64,000 nucleotides of DNA from Streptomyces poonensis (GTDB lineage Bacteria > Actinomycetota > Actinomycetes > Streptomycetales > Streptomycetaceae). The DNA lies in contig NZ_BMVW01000002.1 in the NCBI RefSeq assembly GCF_014650915.1, positions 310,001 through 374,000 of the forward strand, given 5' to 3'. The stretch's first letter is position 1, and each line of letters opens with the position of its first letter. A program made the translations under genes and the position numbers. Of this stretch, positions 33,976 to 42,968 are shown piece after piece. Under the pieces are notes generated by a model, which was given only the letters and a program-made list of their open reading frames with translations, did not search any database and was not told the origin of the DNA.

Positions 33976-35592
33976 GTGCGGAAGGACTTGAACGGCCGGG
34001 CAGCCGCGCGGGGCACGCACGTTCCGGCGGCATCCGGAACGGGATCGGGGGCGAGGGCTGAGCCGGGGCAGGGACCGGGGCCTGAACAGGGACCGAAGCC
34101 GGGACCGGGTCAAGGGCATCGCGGACGTCCGCCGCTGCCGGGCCAGGGCTCCGCCCCCGCCCCAGGAGATCCGGTGACGACCATGCCCGGCGCTTCCCCC
34201 GCCGCCCTGCCCCCGGCGGAGCGCGCGGCGTACGGCAGGCACGCGCGCACACGGGCGTCGCGCTCGTGTCACGGCTGGTTCGAGCCCGCCGCGGGCCGGC
34301 CCGACCCCGTCGACGTGCTCGAGCGCCAGTCCGCCGCCCGGCTGCCGGAGCTGGTGCCGATCCGCTACGGGCGCATGCTCGAGTCGTCGTTCCGCTTCTA
34401 CCGCGGCGCCGCGGCGATCATGGCGACGGACCTGGGCTCCCTGCCGCACACGGGACTGACGGTCCAGCTCTGCGGGGACGCCCATCTGCTCAACTTCCGG
34501 CTGCTGGCCTCACCGGAACGGCGCCTGGTCTTCGACATCAACGACTTCGACGAGACGCATCCCGGGCCGTTCGAGTGGGACGTGAAGCGGCTCGCGGCCA
34601 GCATCGTCATCGCCGGGCGGGCGAACGGCTTCACGCCCAAGGAGCAGAACACCGCGGTCCGCGCCTGTGTGAAGGCCTACCGGCGGCGGATGCGGGACCT
34701 GGCCGGCATGCGCGCCCTGGACGTCTGGTACGCGCTGGACGACGCCGATCACATACGGGCGATCCTGTCCACGGGCACGCACAGGGAAGAGGCCGTGCGG
34801 CGCGCCGGCCAGGCGGCCGCGCGGGCCCGCACCCGCACGCACCTGCAGGCCTTCGACAAACTCACCCGGGTGACGGCCGAGGGCAGGCGGATCACCCCGG
34901 ACCCGCCGCTGATCACTCCGCTCCGGGACCTCCTGACCGACGCGGACGCCGGGCTCCGGCAGGAGCGGCAGCTGCAGAGCCTGGTGGAGGCGTACGCCCG
35001 CAGCCTCTCCTCCGAACGCCGGCATCTGCTGCGCCGCTACCGGCTGGTGGACATGGCCCGCAAGGTGGTCGGGGTCGGCAGCGTCGGCACCCGCTGCTGG
35101 ATCCTGCTCCTGCTGGGCCGGGACGAGGGGGACCCGCTGCTGCTCCAGGCCAAGGAGGCCCAGCCGTCCGTGCTCGCCCCGTACACCGACGGCGAGCAGT
35201 ACGACAACCAGGGCCGCCGGGTCGTCGCCGGGCAGCGCCTCATGCAGACCGCCGGCGACATCTTCCTCGGCTGGACGCGCGTGGTGGGGCTCGACGGGCA
35301 CGGCCGGGACTTCTACGTCCGCCAGCTGTGGGACTGGAAGGGCATCGCGCGCCCCGACTCCATGGGCCCGGACCTGATGGCCCTCTTCGGCCGGCTGTGC
35401 GGTGCCTCGCTGGCCCGCGCCCACGCCCGCTCCGGCGACCCCGTGGCCATCGCCGCCTACCTCGGCGGCAGCGACCACTTCGACCGTGCGCTCGCCGAGT
35501 TCGCGCAGTCCTACGCCGACCAGAACGAGCGGGACTTCGCGGCCCTGACGGCGGCCGGGCAGTCGGGCCGGATCACCGCGCAGCCGATGTGA
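33976..35592 (+). CDS. DUF2252 family protein (kinase-like fold)
   Basis: The 538-residue protein has a Gly/Pro-rich N-terminal extension of about 65 residues, then DUF2252: RIRYGRM-type start (LVPIRYGRMLESSFRFYRGA), QLCGDAHLLNFRLLASPERR, FDINDFDETHPGPFEWDVKR and VRQLWDWKG. CGDAHLLNF and FDINDFDE recall the catalytic and metal loops of aminoglycoside-phosphotransferase-like kinases, so an ATP-dependent role is plausible though unproven. GGAGAGGAGCGAC sets the GTG start; a start near VTTMPGASP would remove the extension. Confidence 0.85.
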   Translation: MRKDLNGRAAARGTHVPAASGTGSGARAEPGQGPGPEQGPKPGPGQGHRGRPPLPGQGSAPAPGDPVTTMPGASPAALPPAERAAYGRHARTRASRSCHGWFEPAAGRPDPVDVLERQSAARLPELVPIRYGRMLESSFRFYRGAAAIMATDLGSLPHTGLTVQLCGDAHLLNFRLLASPERRLVFDINDFDETHPGPFEWDVKRLAASIVIAGRANGFTPKEQNTAVRACVKAYRRRMRDLAGMRALDVWYALDDADHIRAILSTGTHREEAVRRAGQAAARARTRTHLQAFDKLTRVTAEGRRITPDPPLITPLRDLLTDADAGLRQERQLQSLVEAYARSLSSERRHLLRRYRLVDMARKVVGVGSVGTRCWILLLLGRDEGDPLLLQAKEAQPSVLAPYTDGEQYDNQGRRVVAGQRLMQTAGDIFLGWTRVVGLDGHGRDFYVRQLWDWKGIARPDSMGPDLMALFGRLCGASLARAHARSGDPVAIAAYLGGSDHFDRALAEFAQSYADQNERDFAALTAAGQSGRITAQPM

Positions 35593-35649
35593 CGGCGGAC
35601 TGGACCGGACCGGCCGGCGCACGGGCACGGGGGCCGGGCCGCCGCCGGT

Positions 35650-35847
35650 TCACTCCGGCAGCCGGCGCATCTCCACCACCAGCAGCCCCAGCGACTGGAA
35701 GCGTGCCAGCAGCCCGTACAGGTGCGCCTCGTCGACGATCTGCCCGAACAGGAGGGTCTGATCCGGCGTGACCACGTGGTCCAGCTCCGGGAAGGCGCCC
35801 GCCAGCGTCTCGGACAGATGCCCGTCGATGCGGATCTCATAGCGCAT
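35650..35847 (-). CDS. Small conserved-type protein
   Basis: The 65-residue protein reads MRYEIRIDGHLSETLAGAFP, then ELDHVVTPDQTLLFGQIVDE and AHLYGLLARFQSLGLLVVEM. The beta-alpha-beta pattern and the GLLxRFxxLGLxLVEx end are seen in small Streptomyces proteins of unknown role. GGGGGGCAG precedes the ATG. A longer frame upstream has no site. It converges on the DUF2252 gene. Confidence 0.75.
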   Translation of the reverse strand: MRYEIRIDGHLSETLAGAFPELDHVVTPDQTLLFGQIVDEAHLYGLLARFQSLGLLVVEMRRLPE

Positions 35848-35927
35848 GAACTGCCCCCCGCGGGTTGCCTCTGCGCGGCGCACGGTGCCGTACCCAGCGA
35901 TCGTCCGTCGTACGCCGTCCCCCGGCC

Positions 35928-35944
35928 TCACCCGGCCGAGGTGA
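35928..35944. promoter_or_regulatory. TCACCC-N5-GGGTGA-like palindrome, copy 5
   Basis: TCACCC-GGCCG-AGGTGA has one mismatch and the same spacer. It lies 81 bp before the small gene start at 35847. Confidence 0.5.
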
Positions 35945-36024
35945 GCCGCGGCGCGACCCTCGCGGACCGGACGCCGGTGCTCGGGCGATGTCAGTGCCTG
36001 AGCGATGACAGTGCCTGAGCGATG

Positions 36025-36549
36025 TCAGTGCTTGAGCACCGTCTTCAGGGCGATGATCAGCAACCCGAGCAGAAGGTTGACCCCGCTCGTCAGCGCGACC
36101 ATGCGCCAGGAGGCCCGGGCGCGCAGCGCCGCGGCCGCCGACCAGCACACCTGCCCGGCCACCGCGACCCCGAGGGCCAGCCAGCCCGTGGCCCGCAGGT
36201 CCAGGCCGAGGAGGGGGCTGACGGCCACGGCCGCGGCGGGCGGGAGGGACGCCTCGACGATCGGCCACTCCTCGCGGCACGCCCGCAGCACGGCCGTACG
36301 GTCCAGGCGCCGCCGCTGTGCCATGCGGGCGCCGAACAGCTGGGCGTGCACGTGCGCGACCCAGAACACCACGCCGGTGGCGAGCAGGAGCAGCGTCAGT
36401 TCGGCCCGGGGGAAGGCGCCGAGGGTGCCGGCGCCGACCACCACGGAGGCGGCCAGCAGGGAACCGTAGACACCGCCCGAGTAGTCGGTGTGGTCCCTGG
36501 AGCCGGTGTGGTCCCCGCGGTCGCGGACCCGGTCGGCGGGAGGCGGCAT
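36025..36549 (-). CDS. Four-helix membrane protein coupled to the LuxR regulator
   Basis: The 174-residue protein has hydrophobic helices at about 27-45 (SLLAASVVVGAGTLGAF), 48-66 (LTLLLLATGVVFWVAHV), 115-140 (GWLALGVAVAGQVCWSAAAA) and 150-170 (LTSGVNLLLGLLIIALK), with a basic loop QRRRLDRTAVLRA. Its ATG overlaps the stop of the LuxR gene (ATGA), so it is made with the regulator. The family is not recognised. A membrane sensor or effector for the regulator is possible. Confidence 0.8.
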   Translation of the reverse strand: MPPPADRVRDRGDHTGSRDHTDYSGGVYGSLLAASVVVGAGTLGAFPRAELTLLLLATGVVFWVAHVHAQLFGARMAQRRRLDRTAVLRACREEWPIVEASLPPAAAVAVSPLLGLDLRATGWLALGVAVAGQVCWSAAAALRARASWRMVALTSGVNLLLGLLIIALKTVLKH

Positions 36550-39227
36550 CACAGGAGCCGGAGCTCGCGCGCCCGGCGTACCGCGTCGCTGCGCCGGTTC
36601 ACCCCGAGCTTGCGGAAGACGCTCTTCAGGTGGGTCTTCACCGTGTTCACGGACACGTACAGATCCGCGGCGATCTCGTCCGTCGACATCATCTGGGCGA
36701 GCCGTTGCAGGACGTCGCGCTCGCGTTCGCTCAACTGCTCGACGACGAGCGCCTGGTGCCGTACCGCCGTCCGGTTCCCGGGGGTCGGCGGCCCGGGCGG
36801 GCGGACGGCCAGCAGGTCCCAGGCCGGGGGCAGGCCCGCCCCGGTGCCGAGGACGCGGCGCAGCCACGGTCCGGCCTCCAGGAACGGCCGTCGCAGGCGT
36901 TCGCGCCGGGCGTCGAGCAGTGCCTGGGTGGCCAGCCGCCGCGCGGTGGTGAGGTCCCCGGCCTGGTCGGCGGCCTGCGCGCGCACCAGTGTGGCCCGTA
37001 CGGTCAGCGCGGGACCGCCCCGGTCGGCGCCGGTCAGCGCGTCGAGGATGCCGAGCGCCTCGCCGCCGGCCCCGGCCGCGAGCCGGGCGTGCGCGGCGGC
37101 CACGGCACGGGCGGGCCGGCGGGCCGGTGTGTGCCCCAGGACCTCGACGGCCGCCTCGGGACGGCCCTCCGCGAGATGCCCGGCGGAGGCGACCAGGGCC
37201 GCGTGCTCCTCCACCCACGGCGAGACCACTTCCGCGGGGACGGATGTCCGCACCGTCCGCAGGGCGTCCCGTACCTGGCCCCGGGCGAGCAGCAGCCGCG
37301 AGGTCGCGACGATCCGCCCGGCCGCCTCGACCGGGTCCGGGGCGCCGCCGTGCGGGGCGGTCTCCTCCAGGAGGGCCTGCGCCTCGTCGAGTTCGTCGCG
37401 GTCGACGGCCACGGCGGCCAGCACCAGCCGGCCGATGCCGGTACGCAGGGGCGGGGGCAGGCCGAGCCGTTGCGCCTCGCCCATCGCCGTCAGGACCTTC
37501 TTCTCCGCCTGGCCGGGCCAGCCGTTCAGATAGTCGATCAGCGCGAGGTGGCCGAGGGCGTCCTGCCGGGGCAGCGTCGTCGAGGGGCTCCCGGAGCACC
37601 TGACCGCCCGGGACAGCGCGGACCGTGCCTCGTCGAAACGCCCGGCCCACACCAGGGCCGAGCCCAGGTGGGTGAGCAGGAGGGCGGTGAGTTCGGGGTG
37701 CCGGTCGAGCCGTTCGGCGGGGATCAGCCCCTGGAGCTCCCCGGCGGTCTTGGCCGCCTGCTCGGCCCGGAGCGGGGAGCCGGCCAGCCGGGCGGCGAGG
37801 ACCTCCAGCAGGGCGCAGCTCAGCCGGGCCGGGGCGAGGCCGGGGTCGTCGGTGGTGTCGGCGTCCAGCTGCCGCTGGGCGTGCTGGAGGTGGGTGAGGC
37901 CGCGGCGCAGGTCCCGCCGGCACAGTTCGCGGGCGGCGAGGACGATGCTCGCGGCGGGGCCCGCGGTCTCGGGTGCCAGCCGGGCGAACGGCCGGCCCAG
38001 CGCCTCGGTGCGCAGCCCGCTGAGCAGCTGGCCGATCGCCAGGTCGTCGACGAGGGTACGGGCGGTGAACTCCCAGTCCCCCGCGGCCGCGCCGTGCGCG
38101 AGCGTCTCGGGCAGCGAGCCGCAGCGGCTCAGCCAGCGGGCCGCCCGGCGGTGGAGTTCGCGCTCCAGGCCGGGACGGCGCTCCCGCAGATGGGTGCGGA
38201 GTATCTCGGCGAACAGCGGGTGCAGCCGGTACCAGGAGCGCCCCAGGTGCTCCACGAACGCGTTCTCGCGGTGCAGCCGGGAGATGATCGGTTCGCCGTC
38301 GGTCCGGCCGGTGAGCGCGTCCGCCAGTCCGGGCCGGAACCGCTCCACGACGCTGACGCGCAGCAGCAGGTCCTGGGCCTGGGCCGGCTGCCGCTTCAGC
38401 ACCTCGGCCAGCAGGAAGTCGGCGACGGTGGACTGCCCCGCCTCGAACTCCTTCAGATAGGTCTCCGGGTCGCTGCTCTGCTGCGCGGCCAGGGCGCACA
38501 GCCGCAGCCCCGCCGCCCATCCCCGGGTGCGTTCCACGAGGGCGCGCGCGGCGTCGCCGGTCAGGGACAGGCCGTGGGAGTCCAGCAGCGTCGCCGCCTC
38601 CCCGGGGGTGAAGGCCAGCTCCGCGCCGCGGATCTCGGCGATGCTGCCGGCCGCGCGGTAGCGGTGCAGCGGGAGCAGGGGTTCGGTGCGGGTGACGAGC
38701 ACCAGACGCATGCCGCGGGCGGCGTGGTGCAGGACGAACTGCAGCTGCTCCGCGATCTCCGCGGACGGTACGCGTTCGAACTCGTCGACGACGAGGACGG
38801 CGGGCCGGGCCCGCCCGCCGAGATCGGCGGCGAGCCGGGCCAGCAGCGCGTGGTCCACGCTGCCGGGGTGCGCCGGGCGGCCGACGTCCTCCGACACGCG
38901 GATCCCGGCGGTCCGCAGGGCCTCCAGCACATACGCCCAGAACACCCCGGGGGCCTCGTCGGTGCCGTCCGCGGTGAGCCAGGCCACCGGCTGTCGCAGC
39001 CCGGCGGCCCAGTCGGCGGCGAGCAGGGTCTTGCCCGCGCCGGCCGACCCGTTGATCAGGGTCAGGGGCACCGAGAGCCCGCGGTCGAGATGCGCGACGA
39101 GGCGGTCGCGGCGCAGAAACGTGTCAGGTCGTGCGGGCAGCGAGAAACGAGTGCTCAGGAACGGGTCTCCCCGGGGGTCGGCGCTGGGGATCGACGCCTC
39201 GGGGCCGAACGATCGAGGATCGGCCAT
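36549..39227 (-). CDS. Large LuxR/MalT-type ATP-binding regulator
   Basis: The 892-residue protein has an N-terminal STAND-type NTPase with Walker A LINGSAGAGKTLLAADW (Gly60-Thr67) and Walker B VLVVDEFERV. A long helical repeat region (about 350-800, TPR-like) follows, then a C-terminal LuxR helix-turn-helix: LSERERDVLQRLAQMMSTDE, IAADLYVSVNTVKTHLKSVF and RKLGVNRRSDAVRRA. MalT-like regulators are activated by a ligand and ATP and then oligomerise on DNA. It is a good candidate for the local activator, but its target is unknown. The ATG at 39227 shares the context GGTGAGCGCGATGGCC with the glycosidase gene at 30450. Confidence 0.9.
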   Translation of the reverse strand: MADPRSFGPEASIPSADPRGDPFLSTRFSLPARPDTFLRRDRLVAHLDRGLSVPLTLINGSAGAGKTLLAADWAAGLRQPVAWLTADGTDEAPGVFWAYVLEALRTAGIRVSEDVGRPAHPGSVDHALLARLAADLGGRARPAVLVVDEFERVPSAEIAEQLQFVLHHAARGMRLVLVTRTEPLLPLHRYRAAGSIAEIRGAELAFTPGEAATLLDSHGLSLTGDAARALVERTRGWAAGLRLCALAAQQSSDPETYLKEFEAGQSTVADFLLAEVLKRQPAQAQDLLLRVSVVERFRPGLADALTGRTDGEPIISRLHRENAFVEHLGRSWYRLHPLFAEILRTHLRERRPGLERELHRRAARWLSRCGSLPETLAHGAAAGDWEFTARTLVDDLAIGQLLSGLRTEALGRPFARLAPETAGPAASIVLAARELCRRDLRRGLTHLQHAQRQLDADTTDDPGLAPARLSCALLEVLAARLAGSPLRAEQAAKTAGELQGLIPAERLDRHPELTALLLTHLGSALVWAGRFDEARSALSRAVRCSGSPSTTLPRQDALGHLALIDYLNGWPGQAEKKVLTAMGEAQRLGLPPPLRTGIGRLVLAAVAVDRDELDEAQALLEETAPHGGAPDPVEAAGRIVATSRLLLARGQVRDALRTVRTSVPAEVVSPWVEEHAALVASAGHLAEGRPEAAVEVLGHTPARRPARAVAAAHARLAAGAGGEALGILDALTGADRGGPALTVRATLVRAQAADQAGDLTTARRLATQALLDARRERLRRPFLEAGPWLRRVLGTGAGLPPAWDLLAVRPPGPPTPGNRTAVRHQALVVEQLSERERDVLQRLAQMMSTDEIAADLYVSVNTVKTHLKSVFRKLGVNRRSDAVRRARELRLL

Positions 39228-39980
39228 CGCGCTCACCACCGTCCGAAAGGCTCCGAAAGGCCTGGGGCAGCGCTCCCGGGGAAAGTATGCCAGTGGCAGC
39301 GGACACGAGCGCTCCCCTGGTACGACCCCTTTCCGCACGCCCATGCGCCCCACCGCGATCCTTGCTCTGGCGTGATCGCCGTACGTCCGGCACGCCCCCG
39401 GGACGCCTCCCACGGCACGCCGGGCGGCGCCGGCGGGAGGAGGGCTCTCCGCGTCAGCGGGCCCGGATCGGCGGACGGCGTCAAGCGGGCGGGCGGGAGA
39501 AGCGCGGCGGCGAGCAGGACCGGAGGGGCGAGCACCGCGGAAGGCCGCCCGACGGCCCGCCCGTGGGCCCGGCGTCCGCCGTACCGCACCCGCGCGGCCG
39601 GCTCGGCGGGTGAGCGCGCCGAAGACGTAGGGGCCTCCCCCCGCCGTCCGGGCCGGGCGGGCGCATCGGCGTAGCGGAAGCGTCACGGGGAAGCGTCCCG
39701 CCGCGCCGAGCGGGACGGCCTCCGGCGGGCGGCGAGCCGGCGGTGTCGGCCGACGGGACACGGGTCGTCGTCCGGTGCGTGTTCGCGTCGACGGGTACGG
39801 GGGAACGTCGTGCGGGTCGGCGGGCACGAGGGGCAGGGGGTCGCCTCGGCCGACGGGTACGGGAACACAGGGAACGGACACGGAGAGGCGGGCGCCGTAC
39901 CGGGCGGGCGTACGCCCCCGGTCCACCGTGGAGGACGGACGGTACGCGCCCCCGCCCGGCGACCCACGAGCCGTACGGGA
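39228..39980. other. Gene-poor region upstream of the LuxR regulator
   Basis: About 750 bp without a supported gene. Open frames here are rich in Arg, Pro and Gly and lack motifs or ribosome-binding sites. The LuxR promoter must lie near 39230-39330. Nothing else distinct was seen. Confidence 0.4.
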
Positions 39981-40020
39981 CGGGGCGACCGGCCGGTGCC
40001 CGCACCGGCCGGTCGCCCCG
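39981..40020. terminator. Very stable hairpin terminator after htpG
   Basis: A near-continuous 19-bp stem (39981-39999 with 40002-40020; arm CGGGGCGACCGGCCGGTGC) with a minimal CC loop lies 22 bp beyond the htpG stop on the minus strand. Confidence 0.85.
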
Positions 40021-40041
40021 CGCACCGCGTCGCGGACTCCG

Positions 40042-41970
40042 CTACAGCCCGGCGGCCAGCCGCCCCGCCAGGAGGCGGGTGAAGCGGGCGGGGTCGGCCA
40101 GTTCGCCGCCCTCGGCGAGCAGTGCCATGCCGTGCAGGAGCTCGGCGGTCTCGGTCACCGCCGGGTCGTCGGCGTTCCGCCCGTGGGCCTCGCGCAGCGC
40201 CGTGACCAGCGGGTGGGTGGGGTTGAGCTCCAGGATGCGCTTGATGCGCGGGATCTCCTGGCCCATCGCCCGGTACATCTTCTCCAGCGTCGGTGTCACA
40301 TCGTGCTCGTCGCCGACGATGCACGCGGGGGACGTGGTGAGGCGGGTGGACAGCCGTGCCTCCTTGACGTCCTCCGACAGCGTGCCGGCCAGCCACGTCA
40401 GCAGCGGGCCGTAGTCCTTCTCCTGCTGCTCGCGTTCGGCGTCGCCCTCCTTGCCGTCCTCCTCGCCGTCCAGGTCGACCTGGCCCTTGGCGATGGACTG
40501 CAGCGGAGTGCCGTCGAACTCGCGTACGGACTCCACCCACACCTCGTCGACCGGGTCGGTGAGCAGCAGCACCTCCAGGCCCTTGGCGCGGAAGGCCTCC
40601 ATGTGCGGGGAGTTCTCCAGGCGGGCGCGGGACTCCCCGGTGAGGTAGTAGATGTGCTCCTGGCCCTCCTTCATCCGGGACTTGTAGTCACGCAGGCTCG
40701 TGAGCTGCTCGTCGTCGTGCGTCGAGGCGAAGGAGCAGATGTCGAGGATCGTCTCGCGGTTCTCGAAGTCGCTGAGCAGCCCCTCCTTCACCGCCCGGCC
40801 GAACTGCTCCCAGAAGGTGCCGTAGCGCTCGGCGTCCTTGGTCCGCATCGACTTCACGGTGGACAGGATCTTCTTCACCAGCCGCCGGTGCATCAGCTGG
40901 ATCTGCCGGTCCTGCTGGAGCGTCTCGCGCGAGACGTTCAGCGACAGGTCCTGCGCGTCGACCACGCCCTTGACGAAGCGCAGGTAGTCGGGCAGCAGCG
41001 ACTCGCACTCGTCCATGATGAAGACGCGCTTGACGTACAGGTTGACGCCGCGTCGGGCGCCCTGCTGGAACAGGTCGAACGGCGCCCGGGACGGGATGAA
41101 CAGCAGCGCCTGGTACTCGAAGGTGCCCTCCGCCCTGGTGTGGATGGTCTCCAGGGGGTCGTTCCAGTCGTGGCTGACGTGCTTGTAGAACTCCTTGTAC
41201 TCGTCCTCGGTGATGTCGTCCTGCGGGCGGGCCCACAGCGCCTTCATCGAGTTGATCGTCTCGGTGGTCCGCTCGGTGCCGGACCCGTCCTCCCCGGTGC
41301 CGCCCTCCTTGGCGAGGCGCACGGGCCACGGGATGAAGTCCGAGTGCTGGCGGACGATGTCGCGGATCCGGTGCTCGGCCGTGTAGTCCCAGAGCCGGTC
41401 CTCGGTGTCCTCGGGCTTGAGGTGCAGGGTCACGGACGTGCCCTGCGGTGCGTCCGCCACCGTCTGGAGCGTGTAGGTGCCCTTGCCGTCGGACTCCCAG
41501 CGGGTGCCCTCGGTCTCGCCCGCCCTGCGGGTCACCAGGGTCACCTTGTCGGCGACCATGAAGCTGGAGTAGAAGCCGACGCCGAAGTTGCCGATCAGCG
41601 CGGCGGACCCCTCGGCGTCCTGGGCCTGCCTGGCCTCCTTCAGCTTGCGCGCGAACTCGGCGGTGCCGGACTTGGCGATGGTGCCGATCAGCTTGACGAC
41701 CTCGTCGCGGGACATGCCGATGCCGTTGTCCCGCACGGTCAGGGTGCGCTGTTCAGGATCGGGCTCCAGCGCGATGTGGAGGTCGGTGGTGTCCGCTTCG
41801 AGCGCACTGTCGCGCAGCGACTCGAGGCGGAGCTTGTCCAGGGCGTCGGACGCGTTGGAGATCAGCTCCCGCAGGAAGATGTCCTTGTTGGAGTAGATCG
41901 AGTGCACCACCAGCTGCAGCAGCTGACGGGACTCCGCCTGGAACTCGTACGTCTCGGCCTGACTGGTCAC
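40042..41970 (-). CDS. htpG: Chaperone protein HtpG (Hsp90)
   Basis: The 642-residue protein matches bacterial Hsp90. N-terminal ATP lid and pocket motifs are LFLRELISNASDALDKLR-type (FLRELISNASDALDKLRLES), LTVRDNGIGMSRDEV and GVGFYSSFMVADKVTL; the middle-domain Arg region contains GVVDAQDLSLNVSRETLQQD. It is an ATP-driven dimeric chaperone for stress-denatured and signalling clients. The GTG at 41970 follows GGGGGAGAAACGCT. Length is typical. It is single-gene, ended by the hairpin at 39981-40020. No HspR-type HAIR element was found upstream. Confidence 0.97.
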   Translation of the reverse strand: MTSQAETYEFQAESRQLLQLVVHSIYSNKDIFLRELISNASDALDKLRLESLRDSALEADTTDLHIALEPDPEQRTLTVRDNGIGMSRDEVVKLIGTIAKSGTAEFARKLKEARQAQDAEGSAALIGNFGVGFYSSFMVADKVTLVTRRAGETEGTRWESDGKGTYTLQTVADAPQGTSVTLHLKPEDTEDRLWDYTAEHRIRDIVRQHSDFIPWPVRLAKEGGTGEDGSGTERTTETINSMKALWARPQDDITEDEYKEFYKHVSHDWNDPLETIHTRAEGTFEYQALLFIPSRAPFDLFQQGARRGVNLYVKRVFIMDECESLLPDYLRFVKGVVDAQDLSLNVSRETLQQDRQIQLMHRRLVKKILSTVKSMRTKDAERYGTFWEQFGRAVKEGLLSDFENRETILDICSFASTHDDEQLTSLRDYKSRMKEGQEHIYYLTGESRARLENSPHMEAFRAKGLEVLLLTDPVDEVWVESVREFDGTPLQSIAKGQVDLDGEEDGKEGDAEREQQEKDYGPLLTWLAGTLSEDVKEARLSTRLTTSPACIVGDEHDVTPTLEKMYRAMGQEIPRIKRILELNPTHPLVTALREAHGRNADDPAVTETAELLHGMALLAEGGELADPARFTRLLAGRLAAGL

Positions 41971-42418
41971 AGCGTTTCTCCCCCGGAGAAGAACTCGGTG
42001 TTGTCCGTCGGTTGCGCGGGAGCCGCCCCGCCGGCCGCGCCCGCGTGAATGATCTTGCCTTGTGACAGGTCGTGATCGCCAACCGGGTGCACGCCGCGGT
42101 CACCCGGAATCGTGAACACGACGAGTCTCCCCGATGATCGGCGGCCCTGACGTGTGCGACATGATGTACGGGGCACTTGGTGCCCGTGCGGCTGCTTCAG
42201 GTCCTGTCCCAGCACGACGAGGCAGCCCGGCCGGCTTCGGGGCGCGCGGTCACGGCGACCGTGCGCCCCGGAACCGCCGGCCCGCGCTTCACCGACTCCT
42301 CCCGCCGGAACGCCCGCTGACGCGCAGTCCGCCGGATGCCTGTCCCCGATGGCGGCCCGGGGCCGCGCCGACGAGGCTGGTACGGCACCGCCGACAGCCC
42401 CGGAAAGAAGGAGTCCCC
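41971..42418. other. htpG promoter region with palindromes
   Basis: No gene is supported in these 448 bp. A perfect palindrome GGGCAC-TTG-GTGCCC lies at 42171-42185. CCGGGTG and CACCCGG arms separated by 11 bp lie around 42075-42100, nearer the htpG start. Either could be a regulator site. The divergent secreted-peptide gene starts at 42419. Confidence 0.45.
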
Positions 42419-42634
42419 ATGCGCAGACCGGCTTGTGTCCTGATCGCGGCCGTGGCCGCGTCCCTGCTGTCCGCCCTGCCCGCGCGGGCCGGGTCCGCAC
42501 CGCCCGACGTCACCGTGCAGCAGTGCCACGAGGGCGGCGGCCTCGCCGTCGTCTCGATGCGCGGCAAAGGGGCGAACGCGACGTTCGCCAGATACTGCAC
42601 GGGCGGAACCCACGACGGGCAGAACATCGTCTGA
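42419..42634 (+). CDS. Small secreted protein
   Basis: The 71-residue precursor has a classical signal peptide (MRRPACVLIAAVAASLLSAL, cleavage after ARA) and a mature part of about 47 residues with two cysteines (VQQCHEGGG and ARYCTGGTH), likely a disulfide after export. GAAAGAAGGAG sets the ATG. The family is not recognised. Small Cys-pair secreted proteins are common in Streptomyces and most lack a role. Confidence 0.8.
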   Translation: MRRPACVLIAAVAASLLSALPARAGSAPPDVTVQQCHEGGGLAVVSMRGKGANATFARYCTGGTHDGQNIV

Positions 42635-42678
42635 GCCGTCCACGGCTGCCGTGCCGCTGACGGGGTAGTCGTCGCCCC

Positions 42679-42927
42679 ATGAGCGATGTCGTGGACTCCG
42701 ACGAACTGCTGCGCCGTATCCAGCGGGCCCGGGACTGGGCCGAACGGGAGGAACGGCACTGGAAGGCGCGGTCCGGCACCTCTGCGCACGAGGACGACGA
42801 CGGGGCACGTGGTGCGGAGGTGCTCTCCTTCGCCTACGAGGCGGTCCGCAAGGCCCTGGAGGAGATCGTCCGGCCGGGCACCCACGACGACGATCCGGCG
42901 GCGCCGCCCCCGCGCCAGGGCGCCTGA
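42679..42927 (+). CDS. Small acidic protein of unknown function
   Basis: The 82-residue protein (MSDVVDSDELLRRIQRARDW, AEREERHWKARSGTSAHEDD, EVLSFAYEAVRKALEEIVRP) is helical, highly charged and soluble, with a Pro-rich end. The start lies 44 bp after the secreted protein gene, so the two may be cotranscribed. No site is strong before the ATG. Codon use is typical. The family is not recognised. Confidence 0.65.
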   Translation: MSDVVDSDELLRRIQRARDWAEREERHWKARSGTSAHEDDDGARGAEVLSFAYEAVRKALEEIVRPGTHDDDPAAPPPRQGA

Positions 42928-42968
42928 CCAGGCCGGGGCGGCGGCTTGCCCGACGCCCCGGCTTCCGC

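Noticed and set aside
36318..39674. Long plus-strand frame opposite the LuxR regulator
   Set aside because: Antisense to a confident gene with Walker A and HTH; no motif or ribosome-binding site of its own.
39743..40414. Plus-strand gene between LuxR and htpG
   Set aside because: Arg/Gly-rich noise crossing the htpG terminator hairpin; no start site or motif.
41971..42418. HspR-type HAIR element before htpG
   Set aside because: No CTTGAGT-N7-ACTCAAG-like sequence was found.
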